64,000 nt of DNA from Cloeon dipterum (GCF_949628265.1 NC_088787.1:21752501-21816500); one strand, 5' to 3'. Numbered from the stretch's first letter, positions 1-18,006 are shown. Numbers and translations: made by a program. Notes: generated by a model from the letters alone, not told the origin.

Positions 1-4621
<4,621 letters not shown>

Positions 4622-4656
4622 ACTTGCTAGTCCCACCACACACGGCTAGGCAGTCG

Positions 4657-6480
4657 CTGCAACAGACAAAAGAGACACATTAGCACGGATGCAGCAGGTT
4701 AATCAGCGGCACAAAGCCGGCCCCGATGCGCCACCGGCGAAAAACAGGCCACACGGGCCGGACAAAAGTGCACGCCGCCATTTCGCTAATTTCGGTCAAC
4801 GTCGCTTCTCGGTCCTTTCCACGTTTCCACCAGCCCCTCGGCAGCGGCGGTGACGACGGCTATTCGGCGAAACCAGTTTCGCTTTCGTAGGCACGCGAGG
4901 TGCGGTGGCAGTTGCACACTTTTAAGACAGTTTCTCCCGCAAAGGCAGCGAGCGCAGCACCGCGGGTCAAATCATCATCTCCTCAGTGTAATTAACATTC
5001 CACGCCGGGTAAAAAACTCTCGACGCGTCTCGAATCTGAGAAGAAACCATTTTTCTTGCGCCACGAGGCAGCAATCTATCGCCAGGGACGAGAACATGGA
5101 TATTCAATCCTCGAAATACGGATTTTGCGGTACAGGATAAACACGGGTTGCACCTGCCTTCTGTCGTTATGAATAGATTTTCCGCGTTTCCTCAACGACA
5201 CCAGGAATGTGAAGGAGAAGTTTAGACCCGTCTGAAAGCAAGAGGCGATTTGGAGTGATACTCAAACGGATACAAGGTTGTCCTCCTCCAGATGCAATAT
5301 GCTTCTCAAATTTTAGGTTTCCACCTCAGTAAAAACGAGGGCCAAATTTATCGATCACAACATTTTTTGGGCTCAAGGATCTCCATCGGCCGAAAGCCAT
5401 TTGGGGCTACGCAAATGATGAATTTGGAGAAATATTTGTGCTGCCACAGGTTGTTTTATTTTTATTATTCGGTGCAGTTTGTTAGCAGGCAGGGGCATCT
5501 CGGTAAATATTTTGAATGGCTATTTCGGGCGCACCGGTGAATGGGGTCGTTCATTCTGGAAGCGCCAGCCGGCTCCAGGGTTGGAAACAAAGGCTCCGTT
5601 CATGTCCGAAGGCAGTTTCACTCGCCGGCCAGATCGCGCGCGGCGGCCAATGTGCAAGCGAAAACATCGATTCTTTCTTTTGTGGTGTGGCTGGCTGGCT
5701 GGTTGGTTTGCATTCTTATCGTCCTTCGATTCAGCACGAATTTCATTAGGCTATCACACATGAAAGGGGTAATAAAAGCGAGCCAACCAGCCAGCCAGTG
5801 TATGCTCGGTACCAAAAGGTCAAGTTCGCGTCCGAAATGAGTTTTTTTTCCTTAGGTACACGGCCGGTGGGTGTGTCCCGCTTGGTCCGGCGAGATATGA
5901 GATCGTTTATACGCAAATTTTACCGCGGAGGTACGAATTAATGCTGTTTTTATCGGCTAAAGTGAGTGGTTACCTTTCCAGTTCAGGTATTTTCGATTGA
6001 ATGAATTTTTTCTAAATCAATTTGATGTGGTCTTCCACACCGATTAAGGGAAAAATAAAATAAATTTCGTCAGGTCATGAGAAATGTGGGAAATCACAGG
6101 TTTGGCTCAATTCGATTTCTACTGATTTTCGATTATTTTGAAGACGAATCTATGATGCAGCTCTAGCTGCTTCTAAGGTTCAGGGTTCTACCTAAATTCA
6201 TTTTAAAACCTTCTTAATATTCACTTGAGTTTCAGGGTGATAGTAATAGACCAAAGGACAGCATTAATTGGAACCATGGATTCCAAAATTGCTGAACGTC
6301 ATAGTGTTTGGGTTAGCTAGGTTTTGGCCCAAAACAAATGATCATCGCAATCTATCGTACCTACAACTCAGGTTCAAGGTCTAAATTTGCCATGCCGGAG
6401 TAGATTCTGGGCCAAATCGGTACGGAATTGGGCTCCGTGTGAATAAAAAAATTAAAGGGAACTGCAACGTGATCACCACC
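4657..6480. other. Non-coding stretch upstream of the G-beta start exon, probably 5' UTR intron
   Basis: The acceptor at 4657-4659 implies an upstream non-coding exon, so this interval is read as intron on the minus strand. I see no credible coding exon. It holds a 16-nt inverted repeat (5691-5706 with 5783-5798) built from tandem GGCT / AGCC units. Confidence 0.4.
5691..5798. repeat. Inverted repeat with GGCT-type arms
   Basis: The left arm CTGGCTGGCTGGTTGG (5691-5706) and right arm CCAACCAGCCAGCCAG (5783-5798) are perfect reverse complements separated by 76 bp. The low-complexity arms suggest an inverted microsatellite rather than a mobile element. Confidence 0.7.
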
Positions 6481-7150
6481 TCACGGCCGAACGATTTCAA
6501 CCTTGAAAACCGGTCTAATTTGAGACACCCTGGCGATGGGCACTAGGCGCGAGGGGTGGCGGACCCCCGCACACTCACCTAAAAGCACCGGTAGGCTGCG
6601 GGGGGTTATCACGAGCGGCACATGACACACAACTGTGGTTCGATCAGAGTCGGTGGGTCGGCACTCTCGAGCGGCGTTCGGCGAGAGGGCCGGCCGGTGC
6701 GTCGGTCGGGGGCAGGCGGCGGCGTTCAAATGGCGGCGGCGACGGCGGCTGGCTAGCTGGGCGTCGTGGGGCCCGTCGGGGGCCACGGTGGCGGCAGCAT
6801 GGGGCTGTATAAGGGCTGAGCGCGCGTCTGCAGGTCGGTCGGTGGTCGCCACACCCTTGGCCCGCGCCACTAGTCACCCATCCCGGCACCCCAGCAGGCG
6901 AGCGAGCGAGCGAGCGAACGGAGACTTTGCCTCGGTGGGTACGCTCTGGCTTCGGCTCTGGCTGCGTTGCACCCCCCGCGCCCACCCCGAGCCAATCGAA
7001 ACGTACGGCCAGCCACGAGCGTGCCCGAGCCGCCTGACACACCAGCGCCACGCTCTCGCCCGCCCGACTTATCCCTTTCGCTCGACGGGCGGCGCCAAGA
7101 CAAGGGCAGCTCCCGCTCAAGCCGCGTGCCTTGCGTGCACCACAATTTCA
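6481..7150 (-). promoter_or_regulatory. CpG-rich region, candidate promoter and 5' UTR exon of the G-beta gene
   Basis: A GC-rich block dense in CpG stands out from AT-rich surroundings. On the minus strand a strong donor (TTTTAG then GTGAGTGT) puts an exon end at 6579. It would join the acceptor at 4657-4659 in front of the G-beta start codon and so define a non-coding first exon. A CpG-type promoter fits a housekeeping signalling gene. Open frames inside it on both strands look composition-driven. The exon's 5' limit and start site cannot be read from sequence. Confidence 0.45.
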
Positions 7151-7553
7151 ACTCGGCTAAGGATCTGTTTTATTCATTTCAACCCCTTTTCGGACGAATC
7201 CACCGATTCAATAGGCTAGACCCTTTGCATAAACGGATGCTTTGAAAGATCAAAATGGTATAGTTGGAACCGAATAAATTGCAATCTAACATAACAACCT
7301 TCAAGAAAGGCACATCTGTTGTTATAGACATTAAAAAATCTTAACGCAAACCGGGCAAGGTTGAATTTTCCATAGTAAATATAGTAAATATTTATCAGTT
7401 GTTGATCTTTGAAGCCGCCAGCTGCCAATATATTATGGTGCCAGCGGTCACCCTAAATTTTAATGTACTAGGATCGATTTAGGACTCAATCCTGCTTGGG
7501 TGTAGTCTGCTCTTCAAATGATTTCTTTTAATATGCTGAAGACAAATCAGTAA

Positions 7554-7768
7554 ACCAATCACCGTAGAAACATCGGGAAATAATTTTGCTTCAAAATATT
7601 GTTTTAACGTTTGTACGGCGATTGGCTAACCCATTTTGGTTTTCAGCACATACAAAGAAATTATTTTTAAGGGCTGAAGGCACAGCAGCAAGAATGAGTC
7701 TTAAATCGCAACAGAAATGCCTTAAAATAGGAAGTATAGGGTGACGCCATCTCTTGGCGGCTCCAAAC
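7554..7768 (+). repeat. Diverged dispersed repeat, copy 1
   Basis: It aligns by eye with 10088-10245. Shared blocks are CCAATC..C.G.AGAAAC, AAATAATTT, CGATTGGC.AA, CAACAC/CAGCAC and a terminal GGTG(A/G)CGCCATCTCTTG. Similarity is clear but loose, with small gaps. No coding potential or terminal inverted repeats were seen, so the class is unknown; a non-autonomous element is likely. Confidence 0.5.
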
Positions 7769-10087
7769 AATAAAAGGTTTTGGAAATTGTGAATTATTTG
7801 AATTGCCCTCTGGTAAATTGCCGTGCACAGTTTTCAACATTCATTTGCAATTTTCCAGATGTAGAAAAAGTATTATCATGCAACGGTTAAAAACGTCGAG
7901 TTTAAAATAGCCTGGGTGAAATGAAAATATAAATTGAAAATGACTCTAACATACTTTCAATGTTTCACTTGAAATAAATTAAAATATTCATCACTCGTTG
8001 TGCCTTGTAAATTTAAGTAAAATCCATTTTTGTCATTCCAATATCATCTCAAACTGTGTTTTAAATATCATATTTACGGATATTTTTCTGCTGCACGCTG
8101 CTTTAGCACCCTGGTGGCTTGTGGGGGGTTTAAAATAAAAATCATTTAGCTGAACCGTGCCGAAGAAATAGAATTTAAAATCAACCAGAAGAGAAGAGAG
8201 CTAAATAAATCTATATTTTTTCTGGAAACTACACGAAAATTTTAGAATATTAAACTCTCAGCAAAAGGTCAGAGTACAATTTGAAATACCAAAACTGGCA
8301 GTTAGAATGAAAAAAAGTTCCTGAGTAACGCATGTGTGCTATTACTATTTTTTCGAAACGAAAGGCAACTGACGCAAGTGCAGCTTCAATTGGAGCGTGT
8401 GTGTATGCTTGGGAGTGCGTCGGCTGTTATTTTAGGATTAGCATTCAGGACTGGGGGTGCACACAATTCGACAAAGGCAAGCCCGAAATTGCTTCAAAGA
8501 CTTGACGCTTCACGGCAAAAGTAAAATGATGGCTCGCATTTCACAAGGCCGGTTGAAAGAAATTCATTCGCCGAACGGCCGCTTTAATTAGAGAAAAAGC
8601 GAATCTTGTGAAATCGAGCGAGCAAAGAGTTGCCGAAAGGGCAAGCAGATGCTTTTTTCCTCGTCTCGCGGCCGGGCAAAAGGAGGCCGCGAATTAAAAG
8701 CGGCGCGGGCGAATAAATAAAGTTCAGCGAACCAGCGAGGCGCAGGATTATCTTCATTAAAAAATAACAAACGCTGCGTGCTGACCATTAGCGTGCGCAC
8801 AACACAAGTGTAAGCGCCTCCGATGATTATTCTTCTTCCTTCGACTCAGTTGCAAAATTAAATAAACAAAATATTGTTAATGGCTAATCATGCGGTCAGC
8901 TGCCCGAAGCCGAACATACGTGCCTAATATTTTGCATGACTAAAATTCAGACTTGTCTCGGGTGTCGCATTATTTTAGAACGTGGGTATTAATACTTGAT
9001 TTTAAAAATTAAATCTAATTAAAAGAAAAATCGTATTTTACCATTTGATTATATTGCTTACTGGTTAACTGAAATAAATAACATAAGTTTGGAACTCTTT
9101 TCCTTGATTTTATTATTTTACATTAGCGTGTGTTGTGTGAGAATGCCTTTCCTAGTGCGAGTAAATTTAAAAAATTTGTATCAAGAAAATATTTTAATTT
9201 CTAAAATTTATTCTAATTCACTGCATACCAAAATTTACAAGATAATGTGTGTGTGTATATATATAAAATTTTTTTTTGGTTAATTAGACCGTGGAATGCG
9301 AGTAGTTTTAAATGTGAGAGGATAAGAATCTCAAAAGGGGTACCAACTGAAGCGAACAAGGGTAGATTTTACTCTAATTTTGGCAATACTCTTGGGAAAA
9401 AATAATACCACGTCAAAGCAAAATTTTAACTGAGACTACCCTGTTGAAGCAAAACATTGGGGAAAGCCTGTTATCTCTGTTATCTGTCTTCTGAGAATTA
9501 AGAATCGGTGAGTGCATTTGCTGGCTGGGCAGCTGCAGCAGGTGAAAATTAGCATCCATTATTAAAGACAGCGGCGACCAAACAAGCGCGGCGGCGGCAG
9601 TGGCGGCGGCGGACGAATCGATCTCTCGCATGGCGTGGTGCAGCCAAAGTGGCACGCAGAAATGATAAAAAGCGAGCGGGCAGGAAAGGGTTGCCGCCCG
9701 CCCGCCGCCTCGCGATAATTGTGGCGTGCGCCTCTCGTAATTATTACGACTTATCGCACCCCAATGCGCGGCCAACACGCCGCCAAAACTGATTCACGCA
9801 CGCGTGCCGTGTGTGTGAGCGAGTGACACCGCGACGAAAACACCGCAGTTCCGTCTGTGACACCGGCAGATGGCGCCACCGAATTATGGGCATAATAGTC
9901 AATAACTTAAGTATTCTTTTCTAAAAATGAATTACGTAAGAGTCAGTTAATAGCAAATTAAAGTAAAATTCGCTCATTAGGAAAATCCTTGGTGTTGGGG
10001 GCCACCAACAGGTGACGCCATCGTTGATTTACAATTTTAGCTAATTTTAACGAAGCAATCCTGCTTTCAAGCATTTGATCGATTCCG

Positions 10088-10245
10088 CCAATCGCAGCAG
10101 AAACGACAGCAAATAATTTCTGAGTTTCTATAAATGACTTTTGGTTTTTACAACGATTGGCCAAACTAATTTTATCTCTCAACACGTCAAAAGTACTTGG
10201 AAATGGCAAATATTTGGTGGCGCCATCTCTTGAAAGCTCCGATTT
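10088..10245 (+). repeat. Diverged dispersed repeat, copy 2
   Basis: The partner of the copy near 7.6 kb, in the same orientation and ending in GGTGGCGCCATCTCTTG. Single related motifs recur nearby at about 9871 (reverse orientation), 10005 and 10368. The ends were not determined exactly. Confidence 0.5.
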
Positions 10246-11999
10246 TTTAATTTTATTTTCATCACGTTTGCACCGGTTTTAAACACAAATATTGTATTCC
10301 AAGAGAGCATTTTTGGTCTGGAAACCGGAACGGAAGGCGGTGCAATCCGCATTTCGACGATGACGCCATCCGCCGGCTATTATTTGAAGACCAACGATTA
10401 ATTTTCGCAGTCGAGGCTGGAACGCGACGCATAATGTGACGAGCGCGCAGAAAGGAAGGCGTAAACACGGTCGCCGTCCAGCATTTTTCCCTCTCTGGAC
10501 TGCGTGAGCGAGACTGAGGGAAAAAATACTACAAAAATATGGTGTGTGCCGTAGGAACGGGTAAAAATACACCGCAAGGCCGAGAATAAGTTAACCAGTG
10601 AGTCGCCTGCCGCATCTCGCGCGCGCCACTCAAAAATGTCACTCGGAATACTGTTTCGGCCTCGCCGACCGACAAATTGCCTTGCTCAGCGCAGATCAAC
10701 CGCAAATCGGACAAGAAACGTCGCATTCAACGTCTCACTCTGCGGCCGAGTGAAATTCCAGGCGGGAAACGGGGTTCGATTCGACCTCAAAATCGGTGCT
10801 TTCAATTCAACTCTTCAATTTAAAACTGAGAAGGCACGATTTTGGCCTGTTAATTGAGAAAATAATTATTTTATTGTGACTTAGGGGGCACGATTTAATC
10901 CGACGTGTTGATATGAATTTAAGAATTCCCCGAGCACAAATATCCCCGCTGGACGCTCCACTTTGGGAGCTAAACATAGATCTGTTTAATTTAACCGGCT
11001 TTGTTCGATTGAACGCCGATGGCTGTCGTGCCTTAGCAGAGCAGCGCCGACACAGGAAGCAGACAATTGTTCGATGCATCCATTAGCCTCCCCCCGCGCC
11101 AGCAAAGAGAGCAGGTGGAAAAATGTAGGTGAAATGTCGGCACGAGCGAATGAGAAAAAAATATGGACGCATGACGTGTTACTGCAACAACTGTTGAGCG
11201 AGAAGGAAAAACCGCCGTTGCTTCCTGTGCATTGCAAATGACGCTGAAAGTTAGAAATTCTGTGACAGTTGTTCTTTCTTGAGTAAAATGAAACCGGGGA
11301 AATTTGTTTCATTTTGTACATTCACTCGAAGTTAAGATATTAAGATATCAGGTGATGAAGAGGTTGTCCTATTTTTTTAATTTATTGAAATTTGAATAAT
11401 AACTTATTCAGGACTTACCAAAATTTAAATTGACTCGTTTTGCAAGACAATAGTTAAATAAAATTGTTAACTGTTCCTCCGATTGAAATTTAACTTTAAT
11501 ATAAACTATGTTTTTGTTCCGTTTATCAAGATGGGGTTTAAAATACCAATACTACACGGAACTATGTTAAAAAAACAATTTATTGCAGTCTGAAAATTTT
11601 GATCTGGCTTTGACTTGTTGCTCATATTCTAAAAATCTAAATTAAATAATTTTGATCAATAATTTTAGAAAGTAACATCTAAGTAGGTTAAGTGAAGATA
11701 TTCAAGGACATTTTTTAACCAAATCTGTGCCTTTACCTGCTCGAATTTAGACTCAGAGTCGCGTTTCGACTATTTTTGAGAGAAAATTCTGCACAGAAAG
11801 CATATTTTGGGAATTCCAACCCTTCTCGGTAGACACAATTATCCGATCCTAGCGTCCTTCCAAGCGTACGACACGGTCCGAAATATCGTGCGTGTGAAAA
11901 ACTCGTCGATTTGAAAGCAAAAGGACAAATCAATAAATTCGAGTGAGAGACTTTCGCATAGTACACATTCAACCCTTTTAATTCGAACTTTATTTTAAT

Positions 12000-13345
12000 T
12001 TTTTACGCATTTCAACTGCTACGGCGGTCCCGATAACGACGAAACGTCTTCAGCTGGGGCCAGGAACCCCTTTGATCGGGTCAGACATACCGACGGGGTG
12101 CAAAGGCAGCAAAATGGGGCGTGAACCCTCGTCCGCTGGCGAAACTGGTCTAAATAATACTTCGCCGGGGGCGAATTCCATTTATTTCCGGTATAATTTA
12201 AAGTTTACAATGAACATACACATTTGGAACGCATTGCGGTGCACTCCCGGGGCCGACCGGCCCCGCGACGGGCCTCTCGGCCGAGGGGTGTGCTCACCCT
12301 CGGAACGGGGTGCGCCCCCGAAACACTTAACTGACAATTTCACATGCAAAACACATCCGGAGGCCCCCTGGTCGGAAATAGGGGCTTTCGGTGGGGAGCC
12401 GAAGCGGCGGAGAGGGCACCGACGGGGCCCCGGGGACGCAGTGACCGGGTTGCGGGGCGAAATACGGCCCAGCGGACGACGGCCATATGTAATCATGGCG
12501 CATCAGGTCTCCGCTGGCGGGTGCCGACGCTGAGTTTCGCCGCCGAAACGCCGAACAACTCGATCCGGGGGCCGCGTGCGGGGCCTAGGGTCGACGGGCG
12601 GGGGTGGGCCCCGATGCTTGGCGGGGCTGTTTACCTGCTTGGCAGAGTATCCTGCAGTTTGGTGCGGTGCGAAGTGTGAGTCAGGTGTTACGCCTTCAGC
12701 TCCAGCACTCGGATTCTCGCCTAATCCTTAGCTAATACTTACAAAATGCATTGATATTCACTACTAATGCCACCTCTCACACATTCACGGAGCACATCTG
12801 GTCCGTACAAACAAGTATTCAAAAAGGTAACAAATAAAATGTTTACAAGACACACTCAATCTCTTCTTGAAGGGCGCGGCTTCCTTCTACTAAACGTTGC
12901 AAACCCCGTAGTCCGAGCCAGGCGTGACGTCACTCGACGTAATGTCGATTGCGGCGTTGCCACACTGCTGCCAACCGCGCCGAACACTCGTTCACGCAGC
13001 CTGGCAGCCCCGGCCGACCGGATTTCGGCCAGAAAATTTCGGTTTTCGCGTCGAACGATTTTACCCACGCCTAATCCACTCTTGTTGACTAGTTTCGGGC
13101 CGAACGGTCACAAGTACACGAGAAATCGGCCGGCACTCGTGGTTCACCGTCGTGCCGCCAGAGGCTGCTGCCGACCGCCCCCGGGTGGTGCGCAAGTAGG
13201 CAACCGCCACGACACGAGCGGGTGCTCAGTTGCAGATGCTCGCAGGCGTGAACAGCCTCAAAATGAAGAGATTCCGTCCGCCGGTTGCGCGACGGAAATT
13301 ACGCCCAAGATGAATACATATACTCGCGGCGAAAAGGTAGCTGAG
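12000..13345. other. GC-rich block of unknown function
   Basis: This block is sharply more GC- and CpG-rich than its flanks, especially 12230-12650. It contains short perfect stems (GGGGCC/GGCCCC at 12249-12264; CCGAGGG/CCCTCGG at 12281-12303) and a CRE palindrome TGACGTCA at 12925-12932. On the minus strand there is a plausible donor at about 12649, an acceptor before about 12720 and an AATAAA signal at 12181-12186, as if a minus-strand transcript ended here. A plus-strand frame of 225 codons (12767-13444) and several others show no known domain. It could be the promoter or UTR of an uncharacterised transcript, or a structured non-coding RNA locus. Confidence 0.3.
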
Positions 13346-13611
13346 TGCTTTCCCATTTTTGCTTGCACGTTTCAAGCTCCATTTACAAAGCAACTACGCA
13401 GCATATTGCATGAATTTATTTTATATTTATTACGGTTGAAATAAATTTAAACTGAACCTGATAAAATATTTTATTTCATATAGATACATTTACCGATATT
13501 TCTTTAGGAAAATATTCACTTGAGGTTTATTACATTCTTACTGATCATAATCAATTTCTCTATTTTTATGATTTTTATAAATAAAATACGCAGTTTCTAG
13601 TTTACCATAAA

Positions 13612-13617
13612 TTTATT
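13612..13617 (-). terminator. Poly(A) signal of JHBP-like gene A
   Basis: AATAAA on the minus strand, about 215 nt after the stop codon of gene A. Confidence 0.5.
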
Positions 13618-13832
13618 TACAATAGAGTACACAAACAAACAATGAACAGTAAAAATGACAGCAGCTTAACAAGCGTAGAATACAATACACCGGCACACAC
13701 GCAGTCGGATCGTGAGTGAAGATGATCGATCCGACCCTTAATTATGAATGAGAAAGCGATACACAATGAGAACTGAACTAGCTAAAAAAGATGATGTGCG
13801 CATCACAGTTTGTAAACAAACAATCTGCCAAC

Positions 13833-16800
13833 TTATTCGACGAGGAAGACGCGAATCGGCACGTGGGTGAGTAACCTGTTGGCGACGTCAAGGAAGAGCG
13901 CCGAGATTTTGCGCTTGAGCTGCGGCTGCATGTGCTTCAGCACCTCGTGGCCGTTCTCGCGCAGGAACAGATTCGTGCCTTCAGCTAGAAGAGGAGAAAT
14001 TTTTGCTATATATTTAATTTGAAAATATATCATTAAAATACGAAATTGTTGAAACAAATTATTTTTAAAGTTCAAATTGTGTTGCCTCTTTTTAATAAAC
14101 TGACTCAAAATTATTAGATTCACGCCAAATAATCGTAACAAAATGATTTTCAAGCCAATCAACAATATTTTAAATTAATTTAAGTTAAACAGGAAATTAA
14201 AAACGACATTGATTTATTTTCTTGGAAAAGTCATGGAATTTTCATTCCATTTCGAAATTCTACAAGCCCCCCTTATACTCACCATATCTACCGTTTTTTT
14301 TATAATTATTTATGATGCATAAATTATCAGAACAGTTTAAGAAAAAATCTTACTGAGAATGCGGTTGTTATTGAAAACCTTCTTGACAGCCATCTGCACA
14401 TTCTTGACGTTCAGCTCAACGTTCAAGTCACGAATCGTCAAGTAAGTCTCGTCCTGTCCGGTCTGGTTGGAGATTCTCTTTTCCGCGATTCCGCTCACAT
14501 CAGCGTAGACGTCATCTGTGACAGAGAATCACACCCGATCAAGAAGAGAAACAACTGGCGGCACAGGACTCGAAATAGCAGCGCTCAGACTCCAGATGCG
14601 ATATCGTAAATTTCTGGAAAGAAAATTGGACGCGTTTGCTTACGGAAATCAGCGTTGAAGGTGCCGCCGCCGAGAGCAGGAAGGATGAACAGAACGCCGG
14701 AGCTGGTGTAGCGCGCGTCAATGTGCAGCTTCGGGATGCGCAGCCTCGCCTCAAACGGCTTCTCGCCTTCGCCCAATCTTTGCAATAGAAAAAATTGAAA
14801 AGAAAGGAAAAATGAAAGCAAAATATTTGAAAATAAGGAACAAAAGGGGAGCAGAATGGAGGACAAAATAATTTTTAAAAATATTCAGAGTTATATAACA
14901 TAAAATTTTTATAATGTTTAAATTTCTCATTTAAATACGTTTATATTTTATAAAGTTGTAAAAATTCGATATGAAAGTGCTATTCAATTGCAAATCCGGC
15001 TTTTTTAAAATAAGACTACATATTTTTTTAAAATTATTTTTTGAGTTCAACTGATTTCAATTTTAGGTTGGTCTATTAAGATTAATTATTATTAGCAGTG
15101 CAAAGGCATTGCTCAAGATATTTATTTGTCCTATTCGTCCTATTTAACAAAATAAAGACTATTTTTGAGACAAAATATGCGAAAGCTCTAAATATACATC
15201 TTCTGCGAGATTTACAAGTTTAACTTAATTCAGTTTCACTTGAGAAATTAAAGTTGAAACCCCATCAGACTTATTGGCTAGACACCAAAGGACGCCATAC
15301 TTAAAACTTCTGCACATAAGATTTTTTATTTTGATTAATGGAAGTTGCAAAGAGCGTTGAAAGAAAACTATTCAAATATTATGAGAATCAAATTAGTTAA
15401 ATCTTTGCGTTACAAATAATTTTCTCCTTCAATCTATAGTGACGCAACCAAACGTAATAAAAACGTAGACTCAATAAGCCTCTAGCTGTATATTACGTGA
15501 GCTGTAATTTCCGCTGTTCCAAAACAAGTTTTTTTTGTGTCCGCAGGTGTGAATAAATTTTGACCAGCCAAACTGGTCATGTTTCTTGACATAATCAATT
15601 GACGCTAGTAGGAAATCCCGGAAATCCCTAATTTATTACTTTAATTTGTGTTGATTGACTGAAAAATGAAGCAACGCACCTGATTTTTCGCACGTTGAAC
15701 TCGGTCGCGCCGTAAATCTTGAGATCCTTCAAGGTAATCTTGTATCCTTTCGGGCCAGTCGAGAGTGAAAGCGAGAGTTCGTCCATAAGGAAAGGTTCGA
15801 CCGATGGCAGTTCGATCTCCGGGATTCCTGCGACGAATTCACGGTCAACGCTCGTTTATTTTTTATATATTCGAGTATCAAAATTGTACCTTTGGCCAGG
15901 TAAGGCTTCAGGTGCACCAGTGATTCCTTGAGGCATTCGATCAACTTGGGGTTGCTGGCATTGCATTGCTTCACGTACTCAGCTGCAAACGAAATTTATA
16001 AATTATTATAAAAAAATAATAACTCTACTATTAGATCGAAATCAACATCGGATCTGACAAGGAAACCCCGCACACAGTCCGAAATTAAGAATATTAATTG
16101 TATGCACCATGCATGTAGAATTTGTATGAAATTAGAAGAAAATGACAAATGAAAAGTTTCAGGGTGAACTATAGAAGCACCTTTCCTATATTATATGCTA
16201 AATATTTTAATTGGCAATTTTTCCAATCATAGTGAAATTTGATATGCAGAATCTAATTGACAAGACGAATCCATTTATGTAATTAAGACTTTTCTCGACT
16301 TTTTTCGGACTTTAAATCTTTTGTTTGCTGTTTGCTCAGTAAATAGTCGGTGACTTGCCAATGCAAATACTTAAAAAAATGAAATAATGAAAATATTTCT
16401 AACTACTATAATTTCCTTGACTGGGATAAGTGATAAGAATCCTGTCTCAAGCCGCACAAGCAAAAACGAGTAGTGAAGGGTGATTTTCACATAGTATTTA
16501 TCTTGCGTCTGTTATTTAGTATCTATGAATAATTTATTCATATTAAATAAAGAATTAAAACTGCTTCTAGAAATTCTAAGAGATAAGGTTAATTTCACTA
16601 TCTGACAAAATCTTAAATTTTATCAGCTTTCAGAATATTTGTTTTAATAGATTTTTTTAAATTTCATTTCGTTTTATTTGCCCAAAGTGACCTTAGTTTA
16701 ATGTCCAGTTAAAATACGAATTATTTCAGTTTCTACTGAAATTATCCGATTTTCGATCTTTTTTTATGAGTGTAAGAGATGCAAGCCCGATTTAATAATG

Positions 16801-17896
16801 AAGCCTTTCTGTTGCACGACGAACAACGCATTCCGCAGCAATTTAATTAAAAAGTGAAATTGAATGGTTGTTACGGTAAAAATTGCTCCACATAGTCATG
16901 TGTGCACGGATTTTTACTTAAAAATTTCGCAAGACCTCTATGTCAATTGAGAATGCCTGCTGCAAATATTTACTGCTGCCGGATTCCTTTGAGGGCCATT
17001 TCTTTACAGATTGAATGGGGAAGAGGAAAAAGACTACCTTTGAGGCCAGCAGTGTCGAAAGGCATTTGTTTGCCCTTTTAATTCACACAAGTGACATTAC
17101 TCTTTGAATGCAGGTGTTGCGCATGTCAATAAAGCTCTCTTTTGCAACGTTTCACGAATTGAATTATGGTCATTTTTGCGACACCTGCTCTGAAAAGTAA
17201 ACAAACAATATAATTGAAGCCCCGCGGGCGGCTACTGCGGCGGCGGAGAATTCGTCGCGCCCGCCGCGTTTTCTCGGTCGAATCGAAAGGATTTCCAGTG
17301 CCGGCGCAATGGGGTCATTGTTTGGAGTGCAGCGTAGCAAGTGCATATTATGGCACACGCATCTGCGTCTGCTGCTGCTGCTGTGAGGTAATACCGAGAG
17401 GTCGAGTGAGGTAATCGCGTCTTGTCGAGTGCGCGCGGCGCAAATCAAGTGTTGCACAAAGTACCCTCACGCTGCATCAACCGGCCACTGCATTTCCGCG
17501 TGAATTTATGTAATGATCAATATCTGGCGACCGGAGAGAAAGTGGTGCTCAAGTGGAGATGCAATACTTGTTCCAAGATTATATAATAAGTGACGGGTGT
17601 GTGTGTTGCTCTGATTGTTTAGCTCGATTGACTCACTTAATAGTATTACGCGCCACAGACTCCACTTTGTTCTAATTGATCCAGATTTTATTTAGTACGC
17701 ACGTAGGCTAAATTAAAAAATTCCATAGCCTTTTATAATTTTTTCCTGCTAAACAAACACAAAAAATCTTCTCATTTGTGAAAGAAACCACAAGAGTGAA
17801 AATAATAATAATATACTCACGGATTTCGAGATAATCTTTTGTGTCGGCCAGGCAGAGCTGGACGACGGCGAAAAGTGAAAAGGACGCGAACCACAT
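13833..17896 (-). CDS. Takeout / JHBP-like secreted protein, gene A
   Basis: Six exons in transcript order: 17821-17896, 15890-15982, 15680-15827, 14644-14777, 14354-14515, 13833-13984. They give 254 aa with consistent phases. Residues 1-17 are a signal peptide (MWFASFSLFAVVQLCLA). The CX9C cysteine pair at 32/42 (CNASNPKLIEC), then YLAKGIPEIELP and an acidic DPF/EPF-type segment, are hallmarks of the JHBP/takeout family. Members fold as a long helix wrapped in a curved beta sheet with a tunnel for a hydrophobic ligand. Takeout relatives are linked to feeding, circadian output, courtship and hormone transport. The ligand cannot be inferred here. The ATG at 17896 was chosen because it directly precedes the hydrophobic core. 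The first intron is 1.8 kb. Gene B is the next on the same strand. Confidence 0.93.
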
Positions 17897-18006
17897 TTTG
17901 CGAATCACTGGCTGGCTGGGCTGATTGGATGGTGCGCTGTTCCTGACGACTTTCGGCTTCTTGGGCGCGCGAGCAACGCAAAGAGCCGCCGAATGACAGA
18001 TCGCGG

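Larger units (their letters stand above)
7151..12000. other. Intergenic, no gene recognised
   Basis: AT-rich DNA with moderately GC-rich patches near 8.6 kb, 9.6-9.9 kb and 10.3-10.8 kb. No frame shows domain similarity or exon-intron logic. The interval holds two diverged copies of a dispersed repeat (listed separately) and several GACGCCATC-type motifs. Distant regulatory elements or further 5' UTR exons of the G-beta gene may lie here. Confidence 0.4.

Noticed and set aside
6635-7219. 194-codon plus-strand frame
   Set aside because: Composition-driven in a CpG-rich block. The opposite strand is equally open and no domain or splice logic is visible.
12767-13444. 225-codon plus-strand frame
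   Set aside because: Arg/Pro-rich without recognisable domains and overlapping a CRE-bearing GC-rich region. Treated as low stop density rather than a gene.
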